From Rhizoclosmatium globosum (lineage: Eukaryota; Chytridiomycota; Chytridiomycetes; Chytridiales; Chytriomycetaceae), in NCBI GenBank assembly GCA_002104985.1, contig MCGO01000241.1:1-54376 (forward strand): a stretch of 54,376 bases of DNA, read 5' to 3'. The position numbers and the translations under genes are program-made. Each line of letters begins with the position of its first letter. The stretch's first letter is position 1. Below are positions 33,172 to 45,291 of this stretch, piece by piece. The notes beneath the pieces were generated by a model, which did not search any database, was not told the DNA's origin, and saw nothing but the letters and a program-made list of their open reading frames with translations.

Positions 33172-35310
33172 CTATCTACTACAAAGACAAAACATGATTC
33201 CTCTCTGTCTCCTACCCTTTTTAACAAATCCGCTCGCTCCGCCAGCAACCACACTCCCCAAAAAGAGTCCCAATCCAAGCGACAAGGCAATCACCAAAAC
33301 CGAACCCGCAAGACTAACTCCACTCGTCACATCCTGTGATGCAAGCGCTCGTACTGCGAGTGTCCCGGCACAAGAACTTGTAGCCCAGCAAGAACCCCAA
33401 CAACCGGATTCGACAATGTCATATGACTGTACAGGTTTGAGATAGCGCCCATTGAGAACGCGGCAAGGAATGAGCTGAGGGGGTCGTTTAAGGCTGGATT
33501 CGCGTATGTCCAAACTACCTGAGCTACTGTCGATGTGACGGCCATGAAAAAGAACTGACGTGGATGTGCGTTCAAATCAATTAGGAAGACGAGGATTGTG
33601 GGTGCAAAAACTGCCCATTGTGCGGTGATGGAGAGGGATTGTGGACATGTCGCGAGGACAGTGAGTTCAACTGTCTTCGGGGATTTCGTGATGGCGAGGG
33701 ATAACGCGTCACCGAACTGGAGACCATTCCGATGAGAGCTGTTACGGTTAAGGAATACGCCAGGCGGGAGACTCCTGCCCCAGGATGCTTTGAAGCAGTT
33801 CCATAATAGATAGAGTAATATTGGTACCTTGAACAATCTGGATGATGGACGAAATTGTGGTGGCTCCAGGGCAGATGGGAAAGTTGAAAACAACCATCAG
33901 GCGGCAACAGAAGGCAACAACTAATGCATGAGAAATTCAGAGATTCGTTGGAAGCTTTCGTTATAGGAGCACAGCTTGGAGACACCACCAACGAGACTTC
34001 CGAGAATGAAGCTGGCAAGTACATCGTTCCAACCACCGCCAAAGAAAATGGCACAACATCCGGCACATGATAAACCACATATAATAATTGAAAGCCATGA
34101 GGGATATGGAGAAGGTGCTGATCGAATTTGCTTTAGTCGCTTAAGAGCATCCGAGACAGCAATAGATGTAAAGATTTGGATATGTTTCACTTTTGCTTTT
34201 GGATTTGGTGGTGGTTCTGATTTTACTGAAAGTGATCGAGACAGTTGTTGAGAGAGTTTCGAAAAACTCGCAAAACTGGAGTTACGTTTATGTTTCAAGT
34301 TTAGAGCTTCAGATCTCATTTGAATAATTTCGGGAGTGTTTGGAAGGGTTTCTGTGGAAGTTGCCTCCACAATTTCTAAAGTATGAGGTTCTTCAGGTTG
34401 GGTGACAGCTGGTGATTCGATCATCGTGGAACCATATTCGTTTTTCTTGAACTGTTTAAATACATTGGGTCCTACACTAGCCAAGTGTAGAATTCTCGCT
34501 TTGAGTCGAGCAGCGTTTGACACAGAATGGATATCATCAGTGTCAGTCTTTGTATTGTCTATATTGACACCATAGAGAGTCCCACCAAGACTGAGATATA
34601 GCTTTTTGAGCCACTTGTTGCTCATGGCAGAAGAATTTGGTTGGTGTAGTGAGCTCTTTGACGAAGTCACGTTTGACTCCAAGGAATATGACGCAACATG
34701 ACGCGCAAGTTCATCACATAACTGTAGCTTATAAACGTCGAGTGCTGACCAAGTGCCAAAGAGGTGCGTCTTACTTCCTATTCCCAAAATCAGTTTGACC
34801 CAAAGGTTATCAGTTATACTCACTGCCTGATTCCCCAAGTTCCCAAGACGCAAACGCATATCCATTAAAGAAAGAGAACTTTGCAGGACGTCCAAGTCCC
34901 TCCGCGACTGCATTCATGTGTGATTCCATTGCAGCAGTGGGGCAGCCGTATTCCTGCAGAGAAATGGCAAGCAAGACGAGAAACTGGTCGACTTGTCTGT
35001 GCTTTGATTTCAAGGCGGCCCGTTTCTTCCGCCGATGTTCCGAGTTGGCATCGCTGTCACTGTCAACATCGCCATCGTCGCTGCTTTCGTCCGATTCAAT
35101 GTCCGAGGCGTCCAAGTCGCTGTCTCCGTGCGCCTGGTTCTGGTCTTCGAGGATGAATCTGTCGAGGAGTTCTGCGAGTTCGTTCGAGTTGACGTGTGCC
35201 GACGACGGGCGCTTTCTGTTTGAGCGGCGATTGAGACTTGGCGGCGGTGGTGGTGGCGAAGTAGTTGTTGGTGGTGGTTGTTGTGGGTTGTTGGATGAGG
35301 CCGACTGCAT
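33172..35310 (-). CDS. Prm10/ThrE-type transporter, tandem copy 3 (several frame breaks)
   Basis: The first exon (35310-34824) starts MQSASSNNPQQPPPTTTS and has a polyproline tract and an acidic/Ser-rich linker. It then enters DUF1212 at VDQFLVLLAISLQEYGCPTA. A 46-bp intron (34823-34778) joins in phase to SKTHLFGTWSALDVYKLQLC. The second exon reads cleanly for about 850 bases, through HIQIFTSIAVSDALKRL and IFFGGGWNDVLASF. Breaks then occur near 33925 (FLS/ALVV), 33795, 33725 and 33370. The last segment ends LGLGLFLGSVVAGGASGF and stops at 33172. It is the best preserved reference for copy 2. Likely an amino-acid or small-solute membrane transporter; substrate is inferred only from bacterial ThrE. 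Confidence 0.65.
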
Positions 35311-35940
35311 CAGTTGGAAGAGGTCGTTGGTTGGTTGGTGTGCTGGAGTGGGTGATTCACTGGATTTCTGCTAAATTGCTTAGACGCCACTGCTGATCAT
35401 ATCCACTCCTTTTCCTTGGTCATACATCCATCCACACTGCAGCAAGCAGATAAATACAAAATGCCTCAATTGTCAAGATTTCATCCGCGATGCGTTGTAG
35501 GAACAAAGTTGTTATCCAACTAACTCAAGTGTCCATATATCGAGGCCTTCTATTCATGTATCGTATTTATAATGATTTGGATTATGTTATTATTCCTCGG
35601 GCTGTTACGTTCACGTCAAGGAAACCTGGAACGATTAGTAACCTCAAACTCCAAGAAGATGAAAGCCTCAGCTAGCGCAAATGAATAAGCAACCTTTGTT
35701 TATTCTACTCAATCAACAATGTGTGTAAACTTACTCGAGATACATGTGGATGGCATTAGTATGTCTGAACCCCCTTCAAAATGATATTACCATCGATAAG
35801 CACGATCCAACGATTAACTTAATATCTGTAAAGATCTCAACACATGGCCTCGGAAATTAGGTTTGATTAAATCGGAACGTTTCTTTTTTTTCTTCGTTGT
35901 TTGCCCCCAAAGTGCCAGCCATCGTGCAGCCGCATCAACA
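35311..35940. other. Divergent intergenic region, Prm10-like copy 3 / adenosine kinase copy 1
   Basis: About 630 AT-rich bases. A 61-residue open frame at 35490-35675 has no recognisable features and is not called. The region presumably holds both promoters. Confidence 0.4.
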
Positions 35941-37128
35941 ATGCCCTCCAACCAGTACCCGCTCCTCTTCATTGGTCAACCCCTCCTCGACATTTCTGCT
36001 GTCATTGACGAAGGATTGCTCAAAAAGTATGGGTTGGAAGCCAACAATATGATCCTTGCAGCTGACGAACATCGGCCCTGTACAAGGAGTTGGAGGACCA
36101 TTTCCCATCGTACCTTGCTGGTGGATCTGAGGCGAATACAGCGAGAGGAGCTCAGGTATGTTGCGTACAGATTTATTTCTCTGTTGGGAGTTTTGACAAG
36201 TTGTTTGTTTGCAGTGGTTGTTGCCACAGGGTCCACCGGATACATTGGATGCGTAGGGAACGATTCCGTGCCGAGAAACTGAAAGAAGCTGCGGCTGCAG
36301 ACGGACTTGCTGCGCATTACATTACCGAGCCAGAGCTTCCACCGGAAAGTGCGCCGTGTGATCTCTGGTCACAACCGATCGATGGTTACTGATTTGCAAG
36401 CCTCGGCCGCGCTCAAGGAATCTCATTTGAGAAATGAAAGATTTGGCATTGGTTGAAGGGTCCAAGATTATCTACTCGTCTGCTTTCTGTTTGAAGGATT
36501 CGTTGGATGCCTTGTTGGCGGTTGCGAAAATGCTTCTCAAACTGAAAAGACTTTTGCTTTCAATCTATCTGCTCCTTGGATTCCTGAAGTGTGTCGGTCG
36601 CAGCTTGCGTCTGTTTTGCCTACTGTGACTTCTTGTTTGGTGAGTTTACATCTTGCTGTTATGACGGGCTTCAACTCTAATCATATTGGTTGTAATAGGT
36701 AATGAATCAGAGGCAAGAGCATATGCTAAAGCCAACGATCTCAAGACAACCGATGTTGCGAAATTGCCCTGCATCTCGCATCTCTTCCTCGAATCAACTC
36801 ATCTCGTCCATCACGAATTGTAGTAATCACACAAGGATCAGATCCTGTCGTTGTTGCCACAAAGGACGGTGTCCGCGAATACCAAGTACCCAAGATTCCA
36901 GTGGAACAGATTGTAGACACGAACGGAGCAGGTGACGGGTTCTGCGGTGGATTTCTTGCTGCTCTCTTGTTGAACAAGAGTCTCGGCAAATGTGTTCGTG
37001 CAGGACTGATGGTTGCAGGTGAAGTGTTAAAGCAGCAGGGTGGATCGTATCCAAGGCATCGACCCACGTATATGCCATGGGGAGAGTGGTGGTCTGGGGA
37101 GGGACCAGCGTGTTGCATTTTGCAGTAA
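35941..37128 (+). CDS. Adenosine kinase (PfkB family), tandem copy 1, with frame breaks
   Basis: ATP-dependent phosphorylation of adenosine to AMP (purine salvage and methyl-cycle clearance). Recognisable blocks are MPSNQYPLLFIGQPLLDISA, the sugar-kinase segment SYLAGGSEANTARGAQ, TGYIGCVGND, FRAEKLKEAAAADGLAAHYI, SGHNRSMVTDLQ, ALVEGSKIIYSSAF, NESEARAYAKANDLKTTDV, VVITQGSDPVVVATKDG and the PfkB signature DTNGAGDGFCGGFLAALL. It ends at 37128. An intron follows GARGAQ (about 36155-36213) and another lies near 36640-36700. Single-base breaks are near 36075, 36235, 36275, 36360 and 36435, with more around 36530-36600, so no continuous protein can be read. Both copies share intron positions. Confidence 0.68.
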
Positions 37129-37222
37129 AGTTCGTTAGTAATAAAGTTATCGCATTGAGTGGGGAACGTTGGATTTGGGCTTGTGCCATAAAAAAACAAT
37201 CATTCCAAAGTAGAGAGTGGCC

Positions 37223-38417
37223 ATGAGCTCATCTACACATCCACTTGTCCTTCTTGGACAGCCACTTCTCGATATATCCGTGTCTGTGTCGAACGAGGAG
37301 CTTTCGCAGTTTGGGCTGAAAGCGAACGACATGGTCCTTGCGAGCGACTGCCACGCCGCCCTCTTTTCCGCCGTTGAAACCCGCGAAGATGCTTCGTTTC
37401 TCGCGGGTGGTTCGGCGCAGAACTCGGCACGTGGCGCTCAGGTTCGTTTGTGTTTTATCTTGAATCGATGACGATTGTTGTGGTTAACCCCAACCCAAAC
37501 TCACTTTAAATCAGTGGCTGCTTCCCGCGGACTCTGTCGCCTTTGTTGGATGCGTTGGAAATGATGCCGCAAAGGAAACTCTTGAACGGGTTGCTGCAAA
37601 GGATGGACTGACAGCTGACTTCCTTGTCCATCAAACACTGCCAACTGGAAAGTGTGCTGTCCTCATCACAGGAAACAATCGCTCAATGGTCACTGATCTT
37701 CAGGTATGTATTCTTAGCTTCATCGTGTGTCTAACGAACGTGTCTCAGGCTTCTCAACAATTGGATCTGCATAAACTCAAAACTCGATGGGAACGCGTCG
37801 AAAACGCTCGCATCTTCTATTGCACAGCATACTACTGAAAGGCTCGTTTGATGCCGTTCTGGCCGTCGCGCAACATGCAACAAACAACAACAAAACATTT
37901 GTTTCAACCTTGCTGCTCCATGGATTCCTTCAGTCTTTCCAAACGAATTGGAACAGGCTATTTACTATGCAGACTATTTATTCGGTTCGTTAAGACGAAA
38001 TCTAAAATCAAAAAAGTACTTAATATCACGTTGATATTTAGGGAATGAATCTGAGGCACGCGCGTACGCCGAAGCAAATAAGTTATCTGCAACTTCTATA
38101 GATGGAATCGCGCTTCATATGAGTACCTTGCCGAAATCACCCACCTCGTTCCTCAAATCACGTATTGTTGTAATCACCCAAGGCCCTGACCCAATTATAA
38201 TTGCTACAAACGGGCAGCTATTGACGCACCCAGTTCCCAAAGTCTCGGATATTGTGGATACAAACGGGCTGGCGATGCGTTTTGCGGTGGATTCTTGGCA
38301 GGCTTGGTAGAACAGAGAGATTGGAACGAATGTCTTGAGAAGGCAGTGTTTGTAGCAAACACTGTTCTGAAGCAACAAGGAGCTTCGTATCCCCCGAAAG
38401 CTACCAGCAATATATAG
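37223..38417 (+). CDS. Adenosine kinase (PfkB family), tandem copy 2, with frame breaks
   Basis: Start MSSSTHPLVLLGQPLLDISV at 37223, only 95 bases after copy 1 ends. Exon 1 (37223-37441) has SFLAGGSAQNSARGAQ. Exon 2 (37515-37703) has FVGCVGNDAAKETLERVAAK and TGKCAVLITGNNRSMVTDLQ. Exon 3 starts at 37749. Later blocks are SRIVVITQGPDPIIIATNG and the PfkB signature region: DTNG, then after a missing base near 38270, AGDAFCGGFLAGLVEQR. The end is VLKQQGASYPPKATSNI. Other breaks are near 37835 and 37905. The first two exons are clean. The substrate-binding Gly-Gly and catalytic DTNGAGD Asp are present if the break is a sequence error. The two copies have clearly diverged in sequence, so the duplication is not recent. 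Confidence 0.7.
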
Positions 38418-38482
38418 AAATAAAAAAGAATTTGTGGCTTTACGTGAGTACGCTCTTGGGAAATTCTAAATATTTATTCAGT

Positions 38483-40196
38483 TTACGCCTCGTACTTCAA
38501 AACTTGATCAGCAAATGGTTTCCACGCCTTCGCAATCGAAACTGGATGGTTAATCATGAGTCCCACTCCACGAATCAAAAGAGAGACTCGGCAGGGCATA
38601 ATCAACATGTCCATCGTCTTCTCCCAAGGATCTTCCCGGAAGCACTTGTCTACAAACTGTTGAAGGTTGAGTCCTTCAGTAACGTCTCGCCCATCTTGAT
38701 CGAAACCAATCGTGCACATCTTGAAAATAACTTCCTTGTCCATATACTTTGATTTGTAGGCGCCAAGCTCTGCCATCCGCTTGAGTTCGTCCTTGTCCTT
38801 GTCGCACAAAGCCTTAACAATTCGAGCAACAAAAACGCGCTCCTCTTTAGTCAAAACCTTGATTTGTCCCATATCAAGCATCCCCAATCGTCCATCTTCA
38901 AGCAACAAAAAGTTTCCAGGGTGAGGGTCCCATTCAAGAACCATCAACAAGAACCTGATGCCATGCACTTTAGTCAACGTGGCCATGATACGTGCGCTGT
39001 TCAAAGGAATAAAGGACTTGCGGTACGCATCCTCCAGCTCGGAATAACAGCTCCAAGCGTCCAATTGTACAACACAACAGGAGTATTCACAATCGCATCA
39101 CTAGTCTTGAGTAATCCTGAATACAAATCAATAGCAAACTCCGACGGCCCATCATACGCAGGCGGGAGTCCCTCTCTTGCATACTTTTCACGCATCTCGT
39201 TCTCAAACTTTTCCAAAGTCGTTCCATTCCGTTCACACCACTCGCGGCCAACGTTTCTGACTCCGTCGACTAGTTTTACGCCCTTCAAAATTCCATTGTG
39301 AGTACTTTGCGGGCACAGAGGTCTGGGTAGGCGCGGGGGACGACGATACGGTTTCCGAATTTAGGGGTCATGTTCTTGTGCATGATGTTGAGGTTTTCGG
39401 CTTCGACGGCGTAATCGAATTCGTTCACGAATTGTTTTCGATTTCGTCAAAGATGATGCATTGTTCAGGGGCAAAGATTTTGCAGAAGTTTCTGATTAGA
39501 GTTTTACAATGCGTATCAGTGAACTATACTAAATATAGCAGATAATGTTCGAATTCATACCTGGCAGTAGAAAGATCGTTTCTGAACAGGGCTTCTGCGC
39601 CAGGCGATTGAATCTTGACAGCAACTGGCTTTCCGTTAGACTTCAAAATCGCCTTGTGGACTTGACCAACTACAAGAAACCAAACATTAGCATCCGATCA
39701 TTCTTCTAAATACAGCTTACTCGATGCAGATCCAATCGGTGTATCGCTAAACTCCAAAAACACATCCTCAACCTTCTCAATCCCCAACGACTCCCTCACA
39801 ACCTTCCTCGCCTGCTCCCCATCCATAAGAGCAGGTACTTTATCTTCCAACTCCCTCAACTTCTCGATATAAACTGGCGACAGGACATCGCTCCGATGGG
39901 CCATCATCTGGCCAACCTTGATGTAGAAGCCACGAAGGTCCTTGAAGTTCTGCAGGACAATGTCGGCGTACTTGTCGTCGAGGGTTTTCCAGTCTGCGGA
40001 CTTTGCGTCTTCGGACATTGGGATTGTTTTGTGTTTGAGCTCAACGAGGCGGTAGTGCGTGATGATGGGACCCATTCCGGACCAGAGACGCAGAGTGCGA
40101 TTGAGCCGTCGTCTTTGTCGACGTTAAACTGTAGGCCGTTGGTGGCGCCACGAGGAACGCAGATCCCGCGGCGAGAAGGCGGAGTCGGCTGCCCAT
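38483..40196 (-). CDS. ABC1/ADCK/UbiB atypical protein kinase-like
   Basis: Atypical kinase-fold ATPase family associated with coenzyme Q and lipid metabolism in mitochondria and plastids. The start at 40196 (MGSRLRLLAAGSAFLVAPPT) could be a mitochondrial leader. Diagnostic motifs are the KxGQ helix (GFYIKVGQMMAHRSDVLSP), ESLGIEKVEDVF, GSASIGQVHKA, AVKIQSPGAE with the ATP-binding Lys, the catalytic GDPHPGNF region and DMGQ as the metal-binding DFG equivalent. It ends KPFADQVLKYEA. Exons are about 40196-39721, 39669-39561 and 39491-38483. Frame breaks occur near 40090, 39430-39300, 39025 and 38940 (within VDG...DPHPGNF). It belongs to the family at large; COQ8 versus ADCK1/5-type assignment is not resolved. 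Confidence 0.75.
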
Positions 40197-40245
40197 TTGA
40201 CGTTTTTCAAGCTGTGATTCCTCTTTCTGCACCCAACATCCTTTA

Positions 40246-42830
40246 TTAAGTGGATATGCGATTCAGAGAATAACAATAACGTCCATTAGGAAAAGAAACA
40301 AAAAACCGAGATATACGCGGGCCTATACCACTACAGACAATCCTTCCTATCACACACTCACAACTGAGTCCAGGAATCCTTCCACTAGCCCTTCCCATTT
40401 CATCCACCTTCTTCATCAAGTCATACGCGACCGACTGTCCAACGACAGAGTCATGCTTATAATCTGGGTGTGCAGCAACAAAGTCGCGGATCCAACGAGC
40501 TCCAGTTGGGATCTTTCCAGACGCACGACGAGAAATGAAGTCAAGGTATTCTTCCAAGCCCTTCAACGTCTTGTATGACAAGTTGGGTGCAGCAGAGAGG
40601 TACGCGCGGACAAGTGGAACCATTCCAGGGAATTTACCAGCCTTTGAATGACATTAATTTACCGAAACGGAGTGAAAGTGGTGAGAGAAGAGAACTTACC
40701 TTTCCATTCATGATTTCATTCACAGTCAACTCAACCAACGCGTCCACACCATCAGGCCAACATCCTCAAACGCATCAAACTCAGCAGGACGTCTGGCAGG
40801 GTTTCCAAACACATTCCGCCTGAACAAAAACTTCTCGTTCAACACAGCGTCTCGCTTTTGTCCCTTGCCATGTTCTCATCTACTTTCGTGAGTGGCATGT
40901 ACAAGTTCAGGTCAAAGCTCAGAATTGTGCGTGTCAGGAGAACGACAAAGACGCTGTAGGCTGCGTTTTCAAAGTCTGTAAATTGAATCTCCATGCTTCG
41001 GAATTCAACGCGCCATCCGATGGGGGAAGAGGTGGAGGAGGTTTGAAGCGCATTGTCTGCCAGTTTGTAGATTGAATGTTTTCAAAGTGGTCGCTGGAAG
41101 TTTTATCGTCAAGGTTCAGCTTTTCGTTGAAAATAACGATTGGATCCCGAATAAAGAGATGGGCGTAGTGTTTTGCAAGGAGATCGTCGATACCTTCACA
41201 GAAATATTGAGCTACAATTGCATCAAAGTTGATTTCTCACCATTGCTCTTCAATTCATTAAAGATGGCCTCATCGTACACCAATGGGATATCATTGTACT
41301 TTGGATCATAATAAGTATCTTTGGGAGGTGGAAGAGATGTTGACGCAGGACTGTGGACATCAGGGTCAGAGAAACATCCTCCAGAATATGATGGTCCTGG
41401 TGACAGATACGTCGAAATAGAAGCATATCGAGACTTGGGAATGTTGAAGCGAGAGTTTTTCAACGGCTACGTATACGATTTAGACACAATTACGCAATAT
41501 CGGCGATGTTCACCTCCACGCCTCGCTCCTCTTTGGTACGATCGTCAACCGAAGCAGAAATGACGTCCCATCGACAATCAACGTCAGCCAAAAATCCTCT
41601 GAAAATAGGAGCTCCAGCAGACAAGGCCATCTGGAATACGAATTCAGAAGCGTCATCCCTTTAGAACTGTATCCTACCATAATCGGAGTCATAACTGCCA
41701 ATTGATCATATAATCTTCTAGCCTCTTCTACACTGCATGCCTGGAATGTGACTTGCAAACAGCAGCACCCATTCCAAAACACATGCAATCCATATAAATA
41801 TGGTCTGGTTTGGCATCCGGAACCAACTCATTCAACGTTGGAACATTTGACTTTTCACGTTCTTGTGTCGTAAGCAATAATGGCATTGACGACCACGTTT
41901 CAGTTTGCACGCGACCCAATCCAGAAGCTGAGAGGTCCTGGAGACAGGGAGCTGCTGTCTCCAAAAAAGGGCTGGGAGTGTTCTTGTCTTTAAAGACGGG
42001 AACATGAATATTGACTTTTGATTGACGACGTTCACGAATGTTTTGAGTGAGTGTTCTGTCAAGTTGGTGGAAGTGGTGTCATTCACAAACGTCATACGCT
42101 AAACAAGCAACGCAGCCGTCATACCTGAAACGCGGGTGCGGATTAATCGCTTCATCTGGAATAAAGAGACTGTTGCTAGCACCGCCTTCTGGAGTTGGAT
42201 CGTGTGGAGGATCCAAGAATGAGTGGGGCGAGTTGACACCCAAGAGCGGGAAGTTTGTGATGGAGACCAGTGCTTCGTTCTCCTTCAACATTGAGTTTGC
42301 AAGAGCGCGTCTGAGACATTAAAAAGAAGGATCAGTATCCGAGACGGACAGATGGTTTTCTGTTTTTTGCACGCACTAACCGTTCGCGCATGTTTGGCTC
42401 GACAGTCAACAGGTCGTCAATGAGGAAGCCATAGGGACCAGCGGGAGTTCCTTCGAGCATGTAGCGGCCGTACTCTGGTTTGAAGGACCACGAGATAGGA
42501 TCGCTGTTTGGGGCATCTTGTTAGGCCTCCTAGTGAAGACGTACACAACGCCAAAACAACACACCCGCTCGCCTGGGCCGCCTTCTCCATTTCCTCCAAC
42601 TTGAGCAGCACTTCGTACGCATTGTTCGAGGCGCGCACGGTCCGCGTCGCGTCGTCAAAGGCCACGCAGATGTATTCAATCTCGTCGCCCCAGAGCAGTT
42701 TGTCACGCCGCCGCGCTTTGATCGAGTGCCACAAATGGAGGAATTGCACAATCCCGTGTTTGCGCACGTGGGTGGCGTGCTGCGATGCCTCGTGCCACTC
42801 CATCGGTGTTCCAACGGTAAGCAGACCCAT
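40246..42830 (-). CDS. GSH1: Glutamate-cysteine ligase catalytic subunit (eukaryotic type)
   Basis: First and rate-limiting enzyme of glutathione synthesis (ATP-dependent gamma-glutamylcysteine formation), cytosolic. The start at 42830, [20 protein letters not shown], and [12 protein letters not shown] match the family. Later blocks are [118 protein letters not shown] and [20 protein letters not shown]. The C-terminal region is [20 protein letters not shown]. Several short introns are evident (for example about 42551-42519 and 42364-42313). Multiple single-base breaks interrupt the middle and the 40.7-42.1 kb part, so an exact exon list is not given. The order of blocks is complete, so the gene is probably intact in the organism. 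Confidence 0.82.
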
Positions 42831-42997
42831 CCTTGTCTTTTCAAATGTGTTTCAAATCAAATTGTTAATTGCGAATCAAATCTCTACTCAAACATTCACA
42901 CTCGCTGGATTTTAATTCCGTATTGTCTATCGAATGTCTTTGTGCTGGCTCTCCTCTTCCCTTGTTCTTAACAACAAGAGACGGAAATCACATTGAA

Positions 42998-45199
42998 ATG
43001 TCAGACTCACGGCCACACTCCCGGGCTGTCAGCAACTCCAGTTTGCGCACTGTGAACTCAACTAGAAGCGTGAAGCAATCAGGCAAGAAGCTGCCTGCTC
43101 TTCCGTCTAAAGTCGCGAGCAGCATTGATATGAAACTGGGAGCCACCAACTTTACTCCAAACCAAATCAGCAGTGTATCAAGTAGACAAGCCAGTGCAAT
43201 CAGTCCTGGAAGCAGGCAATCTAGTACAACTACTGTCGCGTCGAAAGTTCCTTCGCAGAAACCTCCAACAGCACCTGCAACACCTGCCATAAATCAATCA
43301 CGCGCTCCCAGCCAAATCAATAACACTGCAACATCAGAAACGAAACTATTAAAACCAATCAACAAGTCCATCTCCGCCCTCCAACCCCCTCCATCACGTC
43401 CAATAACTCCAACATCACAACGATCCACCTCTGCCATCTCTGTATCCACAAATTATTCCACTTCTCCACTATCATATGAGCAACAAGCCGTAAAAGTTAT
43501 TGTCAGAATCCGAAACGCGAACCCTGCTGGCCCAGCCGCTTCTCGCCCAGTCACACCTGACATTGGTGCTGATGGACAGCTGTCTGTCTGTTTGACTAAA
43601 ACAGGCACCAATAAAATTGATATTGTGGATCCGACAGGGGAAAAGGGAAGTAAGCCATTTAATTTTGATGTTGTGTTCGGAATGGAGGCGCAACAAGAAG
43701 AAGTGTATGGTGTAGCGGTGGAACCGTTGATTCGAAAGTGTTTAGAAGGGTGCGTATTTTATGGCTTTATAGGTTATTGATTCCCATCGAATTTCGCTTA
43801 GATACAATGGATGTATTTTTGCGTATGGTCAAACGGCTGCTGGTAAAACTCATACTATGCAAGGGCCCGCAAACAAAATTCCTGAATCTTTGAGCGATAA
43901 TTGTAAAGCTGTGCATCCCGATATTGGAATTATTTCGAGAGTCGTTCACCAACTAAACAATCACGTCAAGGATCGACGAGGAAGAGTTGATGAAGCCAGT
44001 GGAAACTGTTTGGACTATGTAGTCAAAGTGTCGTACCTTGAAATATACAACGAAAGTTTGATTGATCTACTTGTCGATAAGGACAAGCAAGGTAACCAAA
44101 CCTGATTGCTGTATCCACCTACTCATCCTATATTTATACAGAGGATCTAAAAATTCGAATGGAGCCTGACTCAGTAACCGGCAAAGACTTGTACGTCCAA
44201 AACTTGAGCGAAAGATACATCGGATCCCTCCAAGACTACCTCAAAGTCCTCACAATCGGCTCCAAAAACCGATCCGTCGGCGAAACAAACATGAACGCTC
44301 AGTCCTCCCGAAGCCACGCCATCCTCACAATCACAATCGACCAATACCTCGTCGAACCAAAAGCACCACAACCAATATCATCAACAAGCAAACTAACCCG
44401 TACAGAAAGCTCAACCTCAGCTTGGGCTCCCGAACACATGACCGCAGACCAACATTCCCCGGACGTCCTCCAAAAAATCGGGCAAGGCCGAAAACGCTCC
44501 AAAATCCATTTAATCGATTTAGCTGGCTCCGAGCGTGCAGACTCTACAGGCGCGACTGGAGACCGGTTAAAGGAAGGCGCGCAAATCAATCAATCTCTGT
44601 CAGCCCTTGGAAACGTCATCAGTGCTCTCACGAGTCCTGGAAACGCTGCGAAGAAGCATATCCCATACCGAGATAGTAAACTGACGTATCTGTTGAGCGA
44701 CTCGCTTGGTGGAAACGCGTTAACACTCATGATCACGTGTTGTAGCCCTGCGCCGAGAAACTACAGTGAGAGCGTGAGCACGTTGCGGTTTGCGGAACGG
44801 GTTAAGAAGGTTGTGAATAAGGCTGTTGTGAATATGGATCCGTATTTGTTGAGGATCGCGGAGCTTGAGGCTGAGGTTTTGGCGCTGAAGAAGCAGTTGG
44901 AGAATTGTACTTGTGGGGGACGTGGAGGTGGTAGTGCTTGTCCTAATTGTCATGGTAGATCGACCTCGAAGACTCCGTTGAAGTCGAGGTTTAGGTCGCC
45001 GATGTCTCCTGTTGCGGGGTCCATGGAGGATGATATACAACATGGAATAGCTGATTCTAATGACAATCTCGGTCGCTCTGGTGAAGGGAAAGGTAAATGG
45101 TGGACTAGTATCTTCAGCAGTATTACAACCAAGAGTTGTTGTGGGACTAAGCGAAGGGTTGATGTGGATACTGTAAATACGTATGAGACCCCGCATTAA
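42998..45199 (+). CDS. Kinesin motor protein, kinesin-3-like, tandem copy A
   Basis: N-terminal motor kinesin. Exons are 42998-43749, 43802-44091 and 44142-45199; both introns split GYNG and KQ/EDLK in the same phase as in copies B and C. A disordered Ser/Thr-rich extension of about 165 residues (with KLPALPSK) precedes the motor start QQAVKVIVRIRN. Motor motifs: P-loop GQTAAGKTHTM, switch I NAQSSRSHAILTI, switch II DLAGSERADSTGATGDRLKE, then YRDSKLTYLLSDSLGGNALT and LRFAERVKKVVNKAVVNMDP. An inserted Ser/Pro-rich loop (about 50 residues) sits before switch II. After the motor there is only a short coiled coil (IAELEAEVLALKKQLE), a Cys cluster (NCTCGG, CPNCHG) and a tail with WWTSIF and CC. 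No FHA or PH domain is visible. The last intron is 50 bp. No frame breaks. Confidence 0.88.
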
Positions 45200-45291
45200 A
45201 TTATTCTGTGTGCCATACATAATAAGTGAAATACCACCACACGTTTGAGCTCTTTGTTTTTTGATTGGAACAAATTGCCCTTCAACCCACC

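Noticed and set aside
28700..42800. Programmed frameshifting as a genome-wide feature
   Set aside because: Breaks are too many, at varied contexts and clustered in one stretch, with clean genes on both sides; consensus error is simpler.
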